Shown here: positions 28,459-37,280 of the stretch, piece after piece
Layout: each line of letters begins with the position of its first letter
How positions within the stretch are numbered: position 1 is the first letter of the stretch
Source of the DNA: Thauera sp. K11
GTDB taxonomy: Bacteria > Pseudomonadota > Gammaproteobacteria > Burkholderiales > Rhodocyclaceae
Direction of reading: 5' to 3'
DNA length: 64,000 bases
NCBI RefSeq assembly: GCF_002354895.1
Contig: NZ_CP023439.1
Location: forward strand, 124,001 to 188,000
Notes under the pieces: model-generated
Database searches by the model: none
What the model saw: only the letters and a program-made list of their open reading frames with translations
What the model was told of the DNA's origin: nothing
Translations under genes and position numbers: made by a program

Positions 28459-29652
28459 TCAGACGGGAAGGTGGGTGAGGATGTCGTAGATGGGGCCCAG
28501 CACGGCGGTGGCGATCCACAGCAGCAGGGCGCCCATCGTCACGGTCAGTGCCGGTTCCAGCGATGCCTGCAGGCGGGCGATCGCTTCGCTCACGTCGCGG
28601 CGGTAGAGGTTCGATACGTTGGCAAGCGCGCGGTCGAGCCCGCCGGTCTGTTCGCCGAGGCGCAGCATCCGGGTCACCAGCGGCGGAAACAGCCCGGTCG
28701 AGGCGAAGGCTTGCGAGATGGTCCGCCCCTGTTCGATGTCCAGCGTCGCGCTGCGCAGCCCCTCGCGCAGCGCGAGATTGCCGGTGATGTCCTCGCTCGT
28801 CCGGAGGGCGTCGATGACGTTGATGCCCGCAGCGTAGAGCGTGGCGAAGAGCGCGGCGAAGCGGGCCAGCGCCAGCTTGCGCCGCAGTTCGCCGATCAGC
28901 GGCAGACGCAGCAGCAGGAAGTCGCGGCGCAGGCGCAGGGCGGCCGAGCGCGCGAGCGCGACGCGCAGGCCGGCCGCCGCTGCGGCGGCGATCATTGCGA
29001 GCGCCCAGCCCCACGCCGCGACGGCATGCGACAGCCACAGCAGCACGCGCGTCTGCAGCGGCAGGGTCTGGCCGGTGGTGCGAAAGAGCTTTTCCAGCTC
29101 GGGCACCACGTGCGTCAGTGCGACAAGCAGGGCGACGCCGAGCAGGCCGCCGACGATGGCCGGGTAGATGGCCACGCGGCGGGCATGGGCGGCGAGTTCG
29201 TCGTCGCGCTCGATCGTGCTGCCGATGTCGCGGATCGTTTCGGGCAGGGTGCCGGCATGCTCGCCGGCGCGCAGCAGGCTGACGAACACCGCGTCGAAGG
29301 CGGCCGGATGGCGGGCCGCGGCCTCCGACAGCGGCTTGCCCGCGGAGATGTCGGACAGCATCGCGACGACGATGTCGCGCAGGCGGGCGTGCCGGGTCGT
29401 CTCGCGCAGTTCGGCGAGGCTGTCGACGATGGGTACGCCCGCGTCCAGCAACTGTTCGAGGTGGAAGCACAGGTGCATCAGCTCGCGCCGCGGGAGGCGA
29501 GCCCGCCACAGCGGCGGGCGCGCCGCCTCGCCGTTGATGAAGCTGAGGCCACGTTCGCGCAGCCCTTGTTCGAGTTCGTCGAGGCCGGCGGCGTCCAGTT
29601 CGCCGCGGACGGTCCGACCGTCGGGCTGCATGGCGCGGTAGCGGTAGCGCAT
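28459..29652 (-). CDS. Type II secretion/type IV pilus platform protein (GspF/PilC family)
   Basis: This is the polytopic inner-membrane platform protein that couples the ATPase to pilin polymerisation. It has 397 residues with two GspF repeats, at about 60-180 (LMHLCFHLEQLLDAGVPIVD ... LLRAGEHAGTLPE) and about 265-385 (ARFAALFATLYAAGINVIDA ... LRLGEQTGGLDRAL). Membrane spans lie near 165-185, 215-235 and 370-390. The start MRYRYRAMQPDGRTVRGE is the usual family opening. It lies 6 nt upstream of the fused PilM/N-like gene. Confidence 0.94.
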   Translation of the reverse strand: MRYRYRAMQPDGRTVRGELDAAGLDELEQGLRERGLSFINGEAARPPLWRARLPRRELMHLCFHLEQLLDAGVPIVDSLAELRETTRHARLRDIVVAMLSDISAGKPLSEAAARHPAAFDAVFVSLLRAGEHAGTLPETIRDIGSTIERDDELAAHARRVAIYPAIVGGLLGVALLVALTHVVPELEKLFRTTGQTLPLQTRVLLWLSHAVAAWGWALAMIAAAAAAGLRVALARSAALRLRRDFLLLRLPLIGELRRKLALARFAALFATLYAAGINVIDALRTSEDITGNLALREGLRSATLDIEQGRTISQAFASTGLFPPLVTRMLRLGEQTGGLDRALANVSNLYRRDVSEAIARLQASLEPALTVTMGALLLWIATAVLGPIYDILTHLPV

Positions 29653-29670
29653 GGCGGCGTGCTCCTGCGG

Positions 29671-31482
29671 TCAGGCCGCCGGCGTGGCGAGCGCGACCAC
29701 CCTGGCGAGTTCCTGCAGCGAAGTGGTGCCATCGAGCACGCGGCGCGCGCCGTCCTCGGCGAGCGTGAGGAAGCCGCCGTCGCGTGCCTGCGCCAGCAGG
29801 GCCTGCGGGCCGGCACGCCGGGCCACCAGTTCGTCGAGCGCGGGGTCGATGCACAGCAGTTCCATGATCGCGCTGCGGCCGCGATAGCCGCGGAAGTCGC
29901 AGGCCGCGCAGCCCGCCGGGCGGTGGATCATGACCTCGGGGCCGGCAACGGGCAGGCCCAGCTTGCGCCGCTCGTCGGGCCCGGCGGCGTGCGCCTCGCG
30001 GCAGAGCGGGCACAGGCGGCGGACCAGGCGCTGGGCGAGGATGCCGATGAGGTTGCCGGCGAGGAGTTCGGGGCGGATGCCGATGTCCATCAGGCGCGGG
30101 ATCGCCGACACGGCCGAGCCGGCGTGCAGCGTCGCATAGACCTGATGGCCGGTGAGCGCGGCGCGGATGGCCATTTCCGCGGTGTCGGCGTCGCGGATCT
30201 CGCCCACGAGGATGATGTCCGGGTCCTGGCGCAGCAGCGCCCGGACCCCGCCGGCGAAATTCAGCCGGCTCGCTTCTCCGACCGCCGTCTGGCGGATAAG
30301 CGGCAGCGGATATTCGACGGGGTCTTCCAGCGTCATGATGTTGACCGCCTCGGTGTTGAGGTGGTTGAGCACCGAATAGAGGGTCGTGGTCTTGCCGCTG
30401 CCGGTGGGGCCGGTGACCAGGATCAGGCCCTCCGGCCGCGCCATCATGCGTTCCAGCGTCGCGCGCTGGTCCTCGGCGAGGCCGAGCGCGTGCAGCGGCA
30501 CGATGCCCTTCTGGCGGTCGAGGATGCGCAGCACGATGTTTTCGCCGTGCAGCGTGGGCTGGGTGGCGATGCGCAGGTCGATCGGCCGTCCGCCCACGCC
30601 CAGGGTGATGCGTCCGTCCTGCGGTGCGCGCGTCTCGGCGATGTCCAGTCCCGCCATCACCTTTAGCCGCACGGCCATTTCGGGCCAGCGCGAACGGTGC
30701 AGGGCGCGGACCTGGTGCAGCAGGCCGTCGATGCGGTAGCGGATGCGAAGGAAGCCGGCTTCCGGTTCGAAATGCACGTCGGATGCGCCCTGCGCGACGG
30801 CGTCCGCGATCAGTGCGTCGACCAGCCGCACCACCGGCGGGACGCCGCGGCCGGCCGGGGTGGATGCGAGAGGCGTGGCATGGCCCGGCTCGCCGTCCAT
30901 CTCGCGCAGGATGTCGTCGACCGAGCCGGCCTGGCCGTAGTGGTGCTCTATGGCCTGCACGAGTTCGGATTCGCCGGCGACGCGCAGGTCGAGGCGGACG
31001 TCGGCGGCGAGGTGGCCGCGCAGGCGGTCGATGGCGACGATGTCGTCGGCGTCGGCCAGGGCCACCGTCAGCACGCGCCCGGCGGCATCGAAGTGCAGCG
31101 GCAGCAGGCGGTGCCGCCGCGCGGCCTCGTGCGGCAGCAGGGCGAGCGCGTCGGCGGCCGGCAGGGTGGTGGCGAGATCGACGCAGGGCCGCCCGACGCG
31201 GGCCGCCAGTACGTCGCGCAGGGCGGACTCCTGGACGAATCCGAGTTCGACCAGCAGCCGGCCCAGCGGCCGGTGCTGCCGGCGCTGCTCGTGCAGGGCG
31301 ATGCGCAACTGGTCGCTGCCGATCAGCCCCGCGGCGCGCAACTGCTCGCCGATTCCTCCGTCCGGCCTGGGCGCGGCGTCGCCGGCGGGCGCATCCTGCC
31401 GGGGATCGGCAGCGGCCGGTTCGGTAATGGCGGGTGCTTCGGCGGGGGCGAAGGCGAGGGGAGGCAGGTGGGGGATGTTCAT
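29671..31482 (-). CDS. GspE/PilB/MshE-type assembly ATPase of the MSHA-like locus
   Basis: This is the hexameric ATPase that powers pilus or pseudopilus assembly. The 603 residues have a variable Pro/Ala-rich start (1-40) and an N-terminal MshEN-type domain (about 50-180; LGRLLVELGFVQESALRDVL). The ATPase core carries Walker A GPTGSGKT at 358-365, TLEDPVEYPL, the His-box TLHAGSA and a zinc site (CPLC and CAAC near the C-terminus). MshEN domains bind c-di-GMP in several homologues; I did not verify the ligand residues. It sits between the secretin and platform genes. Confidence 0.93.
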   Translation of the reverse strand: MNIPHLPPLAFAPAEAPAITEPAAADPRQDAPAGDAAPRPDGGIGEQLRAAGLIGSDQLRIALHEQRRQHRPLGRLLVELGFVQESALRDVLAARVGRPCVDLATTLPAADALALLPHEAARRHRLLPLHFDAAGRVLTVALADADDIVAIDRLRGHLAADVRLDLRVAGESELVQAIEHHYGQAGSVDDILREMDGEPGHATPLASTPAGRGVPPVVRLVDALIADAVAQGASDVHFEPEAGFLRIRYRIDGLLHQVRALHRSRWPEMAVRLKVMAGLDIAETRAPQDGRITLGVGGRPIDLRIATQPTLHGENIVLRILDRQKGIVPLHALGLAEDQRATLERMMARPEGLILVTGPTGSGKTTTLYSVLNHLNTEAVNIMTLEDPVEYPLPLIRQTAVGEASRLNFAGGVRALLRQDPDIILVGEIRDADTAEMAIRAALTGHQVYATLHAGSAVSAIPRLMDIGIRPELLAGNLIGILAQRLVRRLCPLCREAHAAGPDERRKLGLPVAGPEVMIHRPAGCAACDFRGYRGRSAIMELLCIDPALDELVARRAGPQALLAQARDGGFLTLAEDGARRVLDGTTSLQELARVVALATPAA

Positions 31483-31503
31483 GGCTGTGCCCGGCAGTGC
31501 GTG

Positions 31504-33168
31504 TCAGGGAATGCGGATCGTGGTGGGCGGGACGGCCGGCAGCGGCGGCCGCAACGGGGCGTGCGGAAAATTGCGTTCGCCCGGCGCGGGATCGGCGGCG
31601 AGGAAGCCGGCCGCCGGCAGCCGCTTGCGATAGGCGGCGTAGTCGCCGCCCATGCTTGGGTCCTCGATCAGCAGGGGGCGCAGGAAGATCAGCAGTTCGG
31701 TGCGCCGCACCGCGTTGTCGCGGCGCGTGACGGCCTCGCCCAGCAGCGGGATGTCGCCCAGCAGCGGAATGCGCCCGCCGTCGTAATCGACCTTGTCTTC
31801 CATCAGCCCGCCGAGCACGCCGATCTCGCCGCTGCGCAGCCGCAGCACGGATTCGATCTCGCGCGTGCGGATCTGCGGCACCCGGTTCGGAATGCTGCCG
31901 AGCGAGGGGTTGGGGTCGTCGCGGAACCCCGAAATGCCGGAGATGGTCGGCCGCACGTTGAGCGTGATGTCGCCGGCCGCGCTGATCTGCGGCGTGACCG
32001 ACATCACCATGCCCACCGACACGGACTGCGGCGTGGTGGTGGCGGTGGTTTTCTCGCGCTTGCTCTCGTCGTACTGCGTGGTCGAGGCGTCGACGAGGAA
32101 ATAGACGACTTCCTCGACGACCTTCAGCATCGCGGTCTGGTTGTTGAGCACCGACAGCCGCGGGCTCGACAGCACCTTGACGGTGCCGAAGGTCTCCAGC
32201 AGTTCGAGTCCGATGTCGAGCCGGTCCGACAGGTAGCTCAGCGTCGGCGTCCCGCGGCCGGCATCGTTGCTGCCGCGCGGACGCACGCTCCAGCCGGGGA
32301 CGCCGAGGCGCCTCCAGTCGATGCCCTGGCGGTAGCCGTCGGCGAGGGTGACCTCGACGATGGTGGCTTCGATCATTACCTGGCGGCGCGATGCCTGCTG
32401 CACCTGGTCGAGGTAGGCGCGGATGCTGTCGTGCTGGCGGCCGCTGGCGCGCACCATCAGCACTCCCGTCTCGCGGTTGACGAGCAGGCGGCGGTCGTCG
32501 GCCGCGTCGGCCTTCCTGCCGCCATCCTCGTCGAGGATGGCGCGGATGTCGGCGGCGACCGACTCCCAGAACTGGTTCACCGAGCGCGTCTCGATCTGGG
32601 TGACCGAGGCGTTGCCGCCGCCGCTGCCGGCCGGGCGCTCCATCGCCGAACTGCTGGTCGCGATCTGCGTGCTGGTGGCGACCGTGCCGTTCATCGTGCG
32701 GGTCAGGTTCACATAGTCGAGCTGGTAGCTGCGCAGGAAGGGCGTATCGGGCCGCACGCCGACGTGGCGGCCGTCGAGTTCGATGCGCAGCCCGGCCTGG
32801 CGCGCGATCCGCTCCAGCAGGACGGGCAGGGGCTGGTCCACTGCGTTCAGCGTGACGTTGCCGTCGAGGCCCGGATGCAGGTCGATGTCGAGGTTGGCGT
32901 CGCGGCCGATGGCGAACAGCAGTTGCTCCACCGGCACGTTGCGCACCGTCACCGAGTAGGTCGGCTCGGGTGCCGGAACCGGTGCCGGCGGGGCGGGTGG
33001 CTGTACGGGTATCGTGGCGGCCTCGCGCGCGCCGTCGCCGGGTGTCAGGCGCGAAGGCGGCAGCGGCGCGCCGGGCATGAGGTGCCCGTCGTGCGGCACC
33101 GTGGCCGGCGTCTGGGCGCAGCCGGCCAGCAGGGCGGCGATGATCGGCAGGGCGGGGCGGCGAGTCAC
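31504..33168 (-). CDS. MSHA-type secretin (MshL/PilQ/GspD family) lipoprotein
   Basis: This is an outer-membrane secretin channel of 554 residues, translated from GTG 33168. The signal peptide ends in a lipobox (ALLAGC, Cys17), so it is probably lipidated and may not need a separate pilotin. An STN-like/N-domain region (about 80-200; LLFAIGRDANLDIDLHPG, VDQPLPVLLERIARQAGLRI) is followed by the secretin core with VPQIRTREIESVLRLRSGEI and RRTELLIFLRPLLIED. It is the first gene of the nine-gene minus-strand locus. The 198 bases up to mlaF hold its promoter region and that of mlaF. Confidence 0.92.
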   Translation of the reverse strand: MTRRPALPIIAALLAGCAQTPATVPHDGHLMPGAPLPPSRLTPGDGAREAATIPVQPPAPPAPVPAPEPTYSVTVRNVPVEQLLFAIGRDANLDIDLHPGLDGNVTLNAVDQPLPVLLERIARQAGLRIELDGRHVGVRPDTPFLRSYQLDYVNLTRTMNGTVATSTQIATSSSAMERPAGSGGGNASVTQIETRSVNQFWESVAADIRAILDEDGGRKADAADDRRLLVNRETGVLMVRASGRQHDSIRAYLDQVQQASRRQVMIEATIVEVTLADGYRQGIDWRRLGVPGWSVRPRGSNDAGRGTPTLSYLSDRLDIGLELLETFGTVKVLSSPRLSVLNNQTAMLKVVEEVVYFLVDASTTQYDESKREKTTATTTPQSVSVGMVMSVTPQISAAGDITLNVRPTISGISGFRDDPNPSLGSIPNRVPQIRTREIESVLRLRSGEIGVLGGLMEDKVDYDGGRIPLLGDIPLLGEAVTRRDNAVRRTELLIFLRPLLIEDPSMGGDYAAYRKRLPAAGFLAADPAPGERNFPHAPLRPPLPAVPPTTIRIP

Positions 33169-33329
33169 AATGGGTATGGCCGAATTGATAACAATGTCAT
33201 CATAGAGCGGTCCACGCGACTTGGAAATATGTTTTTGCCATTTCCTGGCACGCCTGCCCGAGCATTGCCGTCCGGCGACGAGGCGTTGTCGTCGCGCAAC
33301 ATTGTCGCGAGCCCGTCGTCATCGTCTGC

Positions 33330-33335
33330 TAAAAT
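33330..33335 (+). promoter_or_regulatory. Candidate -10 box of the mla operon
   Basis: TAAAAT stands out in GC-rich DNA 31 nt upstream of the mlaF GTG. I see no matching -35 at normal spacing (TTGTCG at 33302 is too far), so this is only a weak promoter call. Confidence 0.3.
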
Positions 33336-33366
33336 TGCCCGTTCTGAATTGGTTGAATTTTTTCTT

Positions 33367-34188
33367 GTGTCGATCTCCCAGGCCGATCAGTCCCCTCTCG
33401 TTTCGCTGCGTGACGTCCGCTTCGCCTATGGCGAACGGGAGGTCCTGCGCGGCATCGATCTGACCGTGCACCGTGGCCAGGTGGTGGCCATCATGGGCGG
33501 CAGCGGCTGCGGCAAGACCACGCTGCTGCGCCTGATCGGCGGGCAGTTGCGGGCGAGTTCCGGCGCCGTCGAGGTCGAGGGGCGCGATCTCGCGCATATG
33601 CCGCGCAGCGATCTCTACGCACTGCGGCGGCGCATGGGCATGCTGTTCCAGTTCGGCGCGCTGTTTACCGACATGACGGTGTTCGACAACGTCGCGTTTC
33701 CGCTGCGCGAGCACACCACCCTGCCGTCCGGCATGGTCCGCGATCTGGTCATGATGAAGTTGCAGGCGGTCGGCCTGCGGGGCGCCCATGCGCTCAAGCC
33801 GGCGGAACTGTCGGGCGGCATGGCGCGGCGCGTGGCGCTGGCCCGCGCGGTCGCGCTCGACCCGATGCTGATCATGTACGACGAACCGTTCGCCGGCCTG
33901 GACCCGATCTCGCTCGGCGTCATCGGAAGACTGATCCGGCGCCTGAACGATGCGCTCGGCGCCAGCTCGATCATGGTGACGCACGACGTGCACGAGTCGC
34001 TGCTGATCGTCGACTACATCTATTTCGTGTCGGAGGGCCGCATCGTCGCGCATGGCACGCCGGACGAGATCCGCGCCTCCACCGACCCCTTCGTGCACCA
34101 GTTCGTGCATGCCGAGGCCGACGGGCCGGTGGCCTTCCACTACCCGGCCCCGCCCATCGACGGCCTGCTGCAGGGGCGCCGTCCATGA
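33367..34188 (+). CDS. mlaF: Phospholipid transport ATPase MlaF
   Basis: MlaF is the ATPase of the MlaFEDB inner-membrane complex, which maintains outer-membrane lipid asymmetry. The 273 residues show Walker A GGSGCGKT at 44-51, the signature LSGGMARRVALARA and Walker B LIMYDEPFAGLDP. The frame is open far upstream, but homology begins around LVSLRDVRFAYGEREVLRGI, so GTG 33367 is the likely start. No Shine-Dalgarno sequence is visible. The C-terminal extension after residue about 250, which in studied MlaF proteins contacts a partner subunit, is present. It overlaps mlaE by 4 nt. Confidence 0.93.
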   Translation: MSISQADQSPLVSLRDVRFAYGEREVLRGIDLTVHRGQVVAIMGGSGCGKTTLLRLIGGQLRASSGAVEVEGRDLAHMPRSDLYALRRRMGMLFQFGALFTDMTVFDNVAFPLREHTTLPSGMVRDLVMMKLQAVGLRGAHALKPAELSGGMARRVALARAVALDPMLIMYDEPFAGLDPISLGVIGRLIRRLNDALGASSIMVTHDVHESLLIVDYIYFVSEGRIVAHGTPDEIRASTDPFVHQFVHAEADGPVAFHYPAPPIDGLLQGRRP

Positions 34189-34976
34189 ACGGCCTGCTCG
34201 CGGCGCTGCGCCGGATCGGCGCGATGACGGTCGACGGCGTGTGGCGCCTCGGTTTCGCGATGCGCTTCCTCGCCGCCGTGCTGATGTATTCCGGCCAGTC
34301 GCTGCGCCGCATGCAACTGACGATGCGGGAGCTCTATTTCAGCGGCGTGCTGTCGCTGCTGATCATCGTCGTGTCGGGCCTCTTCGTCGGCCTGGTGCTC
34401 GGCCTGCAGGGCTACGAGACGCTGCAGCGCTACGGTTCGTCCGAGGCGCTGGGCGTGCTGGTGGCACTGTCGCTGACGCGCGAGCTGGGGCCCGTCGTCG
34501 CCGGCCTGCTGTTCGCCAGCCGCGCCGGTTCGGCGGTGACGGCCGAGATCGGCCTGATGAAGGCGACCGAGCAGTTGAAGGCGATGGACATGATGGCGGT
34601 GAACCCGATCGCACGCGTGGTGGCGCCCAGATTCTGGGGCGGCGTGCTGTCGATGCCGCTGCTCGCCGCGATCTTCTCTGCGATGGGCGTGTTCGGCGGC
34701 TGGCTGATCGGCGTCGTCGTGATCGGCGTCGATGACGGCGCGTTCTGGTCGCAGATGCAGGCAGCGGTGGATTTCCGCTACGACGTGATGAACGGCGTGA
34801 TCAAGTCCGTTGTCTTCGGTGCGGCGGTGTCGCTGATCGCCGTGTTCGAGGGCTACGATTGCAGCCCGACGGCCGAAGGCGTGTCCCGCGCGATCACGCG
34901 CACCGTGGTGACGTCGGCGCTGGCGATCCTGGCGCTGGATTTCGTCCTCACCTCTTTCATGTTCCGGGGTCAATGA
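34185..34976 (+). CDS. mlaE: Phospholipid transport permease MlaE
   Basis: MlaE is the permease of the Mla phospholipid transporter. The 263 residues hold the five-to-six-span MlaE fold with SGLFVGLVLGLQGYETLQRY, LTRELGPVVAGLLFASRAGS and the EIGLMKATEQLKAMDMM stretch conserved across the family. It overlaps mlaF (ATGA) at its start and mlaD (TGATG) at its end, giving a strictly coupled transporter block. Confidence 0.95.
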   Translation: MNGLLAALRRIGAMTVDGVWRLGFAMRFLAAVLMYSGQSLRRMQLTMRELYFSGVLSLLIIVVSGLFVGLVLGLQGYETLQRYGSSEALGVLVALSLTRELGPVVAGLLFASRAGSAVTAEIGLMKATEQLKAMDMMAVNPIARVVAPRFWGGVLSMPLLAAIFSAMGVFGGWLIGVVVIGVDDGAFWSQMQAAVDFRYDVMNGVIKSVVFGAAVSLIAVFEGYDCSPTAEGVSRAITRTVVTSALAILALDFVLTSFMFRGQ

Positions 34977-35446
34977 TGAGTCGTACCACGCTCGACCTTT
35001 GGGTCGGCTTCTTCGTCGCGCTGGGCTTTGCCGCGCTGGTTTTCCTGGCGATGAAGGTCGGCAACTTTTCCGGGTTCAACAATGCGCCCACCTATGCCGT
35101 CGAGGCGCCTTTCGACAACATCGGTGGCCTCAAGATACGTGCGCCGGTCAAGAGCTCCGGCGTCGTCGTCGGCCGCGTCGCCGACATCCGCTTCGATCCG
35201 CAGCGCTACCGCGCAGTGGTCAGGCTCGAGCTCGACCGCCAGTACCCGTTCCCGCGCGATACCATTGCCACCATCCTCACGTCGGGCCTGCTCGGCGAGC
35301 AGTACGTCGGGCTCGAGGCGGGCGGCGATGAAGAGATGCTGGCCAATGGCGACACCGTCGCGATGACGCAGTCGGCCGTCGTGCTGGAAAAGCTGATCAG
35401 CCAGTTCATGTTCGACCGCGCCGCGGAAGCGCCGGCGCCGAAGTGA
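34976..35446 (+). CDS. mlaD: MCE-domain lipid-binding protein MlaD
   Basis: MlaD forms the periplasmic hexameric ring of the Mla complex. The 156 residues have one membrane anchor (LWVGFFVALGFAALVFLAMKV, about 8-28) and one MCE domain (about 35-115; YAVEAPFDNIGGLKIRAPVK). A C-terminal helix follows (SAVVLEKLISQFMFD) that lines the central pore in known structures. ATG 34976 is preferred over the adjacent ATG 34973 because GGGG lies 6 nt upstream of it. Confidence 0.94.
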   Translation: MSRTTLDLWVGFFVALGFAALVFLAMKVGNFSGFNNAPTYAVEAPFDNIGGLKIRAPVKSSGVVVGRVADIRFDPQRYRAVVRLELDRQYPFPRDTIATILTSGLLGEQYVGLEAGGDEEMLANGDTVAMTQSAVVLEKLISQFMFDRAAEAPAPK

Positions 35447-35478
35447 TGTCGATCCAATTGTCGCGGGAGATCCGGGTG

Positions 35479-36345
35479 ATGAAGAAGAACGAGGGCGCGG
35501 GATCTGGCTGTCCCGCTGTCGGCCGCCGCCTGTTGCCGCTGCTGGCGTCGGCCATGATGCTGGGCGCCTGCGCCAGCACTCCGCACAATGCCGGCGATCC
35601 GCTCGAGGGCTACAACCGCGCGATGTTCGCGTTCAACGAGCAGGTGGACAAGATCGTGCTGAAGCCGGTCGCCGAAGTGTACGACACGGTTCTGCCGACG
35701 CCGCTGCACATCGCCATCGGCAACGTGCTGGGCAATCTCGCCGATCCCTGGATCGGGATCAACAATCTGCTGCAGGGCAAGGTCGCGGACGGGCTGAGCG
35801 ATCTGATGCGCTTCCTGGTGAATTCCACCCTCGGCTTCCTCGGCGTGCTCGACATCGCCTCCGAGGCGGGGCTGCCCAAGCACGACGAGGACTTCGGCCA
35901 GACGCTGGGGAGCTGGGGCGTCGGCGAGGGCGCCTATTTCGTGCTGCCTTTCTTCGGCCCGCGCACGATCCGCGATGCCGCCGCCTTCCCCGCCGACCTG
36001 ATGGCCGATCCGACCTGGGACATCGGCCACATCCCGACGCGCAACACCGTCACCGCAGTCAAGGTCACTCACGAGCGCTGGCGCGGGCTCGGCACCGAGA
36101 AGACGCTGGAAGAAGGTACGCTCGACAAGTACGCCTACGTCCGCGACTTCTATCTCGAACAACGCCGTTACAAGGTTTTCGACGGCGCACCGCCGCGGGT
36201 GTACGAAGATTTCAACGGCGCCTCGTCGGTACCGCTCGGCAACGGCGTCGATGTCGCCGCCAGCACGGCGGTCGAAAGCCTGGAACTGCTGGGTGCGGCC
36301 GGCCCAAGGGCTGCTCCGCGCCGCAGCGTGGACGAACCGAACTGA
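35479..36345 (+). CDS. mlaA: Outer-membrane lipoprotein MlaA (VacJ)
   Basis: MlaA takes mislocalised phospholipids from the outer leaflet and passes them to MlaC. With the start at ATG 35479 (GGGAG upstream) the precursor has 288 residues and a lipoprotein signal ending in MLGAC (Cys31). In-frame starts at 35443 (GTG) and 35446 (ATG) would lengthen the n-region. The VacJ domain shows DPLEGYNRAMFAFNEQVDKI and the family pattern GSWGVGEGAYFVLPFFGPRT. Placing mlaA between mlaD and mlaC puts nearly the whole pathway in one operon; in E. coli it is elsewhere. Confidence 0.93.
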   Translation: MKKNEGAGSGCPAVGRRLLPLLASAMMLGACASTPHNAGDPLEGYNRAMFAFNEQVDKIVLKPVAEVYDTVLPTPLHIAIGNVLGNLADPWIGINNLLQGKVADGLSDLMRFLVNSTLGFLGVLDIASEAGLPKHDEDFGQTLGSWGVGEGAYFVLPFFGPRTIRDAAAFPADLMADPTWDIGHIPTRNTVTAVKVTHERWRGLGTEKTLEEGTLDKYAYVRDFYLEQRRYKVFDGAPPRVYEDFNGASSVPLGNGVDVAASTAVESLELLGAAGPRAAPRRSVDEPN

Positions 36346-36358
36346 ACCGCTGAAGCCC

Positions 36359-36985
36359 ATGAAACGCATTCTCGCCCTGTTTTGTATCTATCTCGCCCTG
36401 GTCGCCCCGGCCGCGACGGCGGCCGACATGGTTGCGCCCGACGTCCTGGTGCGCGACGTGACCAACGAAGTGCTGGCCATCGTGCGCGCCGACAAGGCGA
36501 TCCAGGCCGGCGACACGCATCGCGTGCTCCAGCTCGTCGACGCCAAGGTGCTGCCGCATTTCGACTTCCGCCGCATGACCATGCTGGCCGTCGGCCGCGA
36601 CTGGCGCGACGCCTCGCCGGCGCAGCAGGCGAAGCTGACCGAGGCGTTCCGTACGCTGCTGGTGCGCACCTATTCGAACGCGCTCACGCAGTACCGCGAT
36701 CAGGTCATCGACTTCAAGCCGAGCCGTGCCGCCGACGCCGACACCCGCGTGCAGATCCGTACTGAGGTCAAGCAGGCCGGCGCCCAGCCGATCGGCATCG
36801 ACTACATGCTCGAGAAGACGGACAAGGGCTGGAAGGTCTTCGACGTGGTCGTGGCCGGCGTCAGCCTGGTGACGAATTACCGCAGCAATTTTGCGCAGGA
36901 GATCCGCAACGGCGGCGTCGACGGTCTGATCCGCTCGATCGAGGACAAGAACCGTTCGCTCGAGGCGGAGCAGGCGCGCCAATGA
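36359..36985 (+). CDS. mlaC: Periplasmic phospholipid carrier MlaC
   Basis: MlaC shuttles phospholipid between MlaA and MlaD. The 208-residue precursor has a signal peptide (MKRILALFCIYLALVAPAATA) followed by the MlaC/Ttg2 domain. Conserved segments include LPHFDFRRMTMLAVGRDWRD and the C-terminal SLVTNYRSNFAQEIRNGGVD. It starts 13 nt after mlaA and overlaps mlaB (ATGA). Confidence 0.94.
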   Translation: MKRILALFCIYLALVAPAATAADMVAPDVLVRDVTNEVLAIVRADKAIQAGDTHRVLQLVDAKVLPHFDFRRMTMLAVGRDWRDASPAQQAKLTEAFRTLLVRTYSNALTQYRDQVIDFKPSRAADADTRVQIRTEVKQAGAQPIGIDYMLEKTDKGWKVFDVVVAGVSLVTNYRSNFAQEIRNGGVDGLIRSIEDKNRSLEAEQARQ

Positions 36986-37278
36986 CGTCTCCCGCGGGCA
37001 ACGTGCTGCGGCTCGAAGGCGCGCTCACCATGCGTACCGTGGCGGAAATGCTCGAAAGTGGGCGCCGGCGCGCATCCGAAGGCGATCTGGTGGTCGATTT
37101 CGCCGCCGTGACCGAGGCCGATTCCGCCGCGCTGGCGCTGCTGCTCGACTGGCTGCGCGCCGCGCGCGCCGCCGGCCATGAGCTTGCCGTCCGGGCGCTG
37201 CCCGCAGGGCTCGCCAGCCTGGCGGCGCTGTACGGTGTGGATGCCCTGCTGCCGCCATCCGGCGCCCGGCCGCAGTGA
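36982..37278 (+). CDS. mlaB: STAS-domain protein MlaB
   Basis: MlaB is the small cytoplasmic STAS subunit that supports MlaF activity. The 98 residues match a single STAS domain, with LRLEGALTMRTVAEML at the start and VVDFAAVTEADSAALALLLD around the conserved loop. In family proteins this loop carries a Ser or Thr; here the segment reads EADSAALA. It overlaps mlaC and lies directly before an ABC exporter pair. Confidence 0.9.
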   Translation: MTSPAGNVLRLEGALTMRTVAEMLESGRRRASEGDLVVDFAAVTEADSAALALLLDWLRAARAAGHELAVRALPAGLASLAALYGVDALLPPSGARPQ

Positions 37279-37280
37279 GC

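Noticed and set aside
27598..30666. Long open frame (1022 codons) on the plus strand across the MSHA-like locus
   Set aside because: It is antisense to the fused PilM/PilN, GspF and GspE genes on the minus strand and has no recognisable domain.
23023..33168. Classical type II secretion operon (gspC-O)
   Set aside because: There is no gspG/H/I/J set, no gspC and no gspO; the fused PilM/N, PilO- and PilP-like order fits the MSHA-type layout better.
30697..33366. Apparent 890-residue N-terminal extension of MlaF
   Set aside because: The frame is open by composition through the antisense of the secretin and ATPase genes. MlaF homology begins only after 33367, so the extension is not coding.
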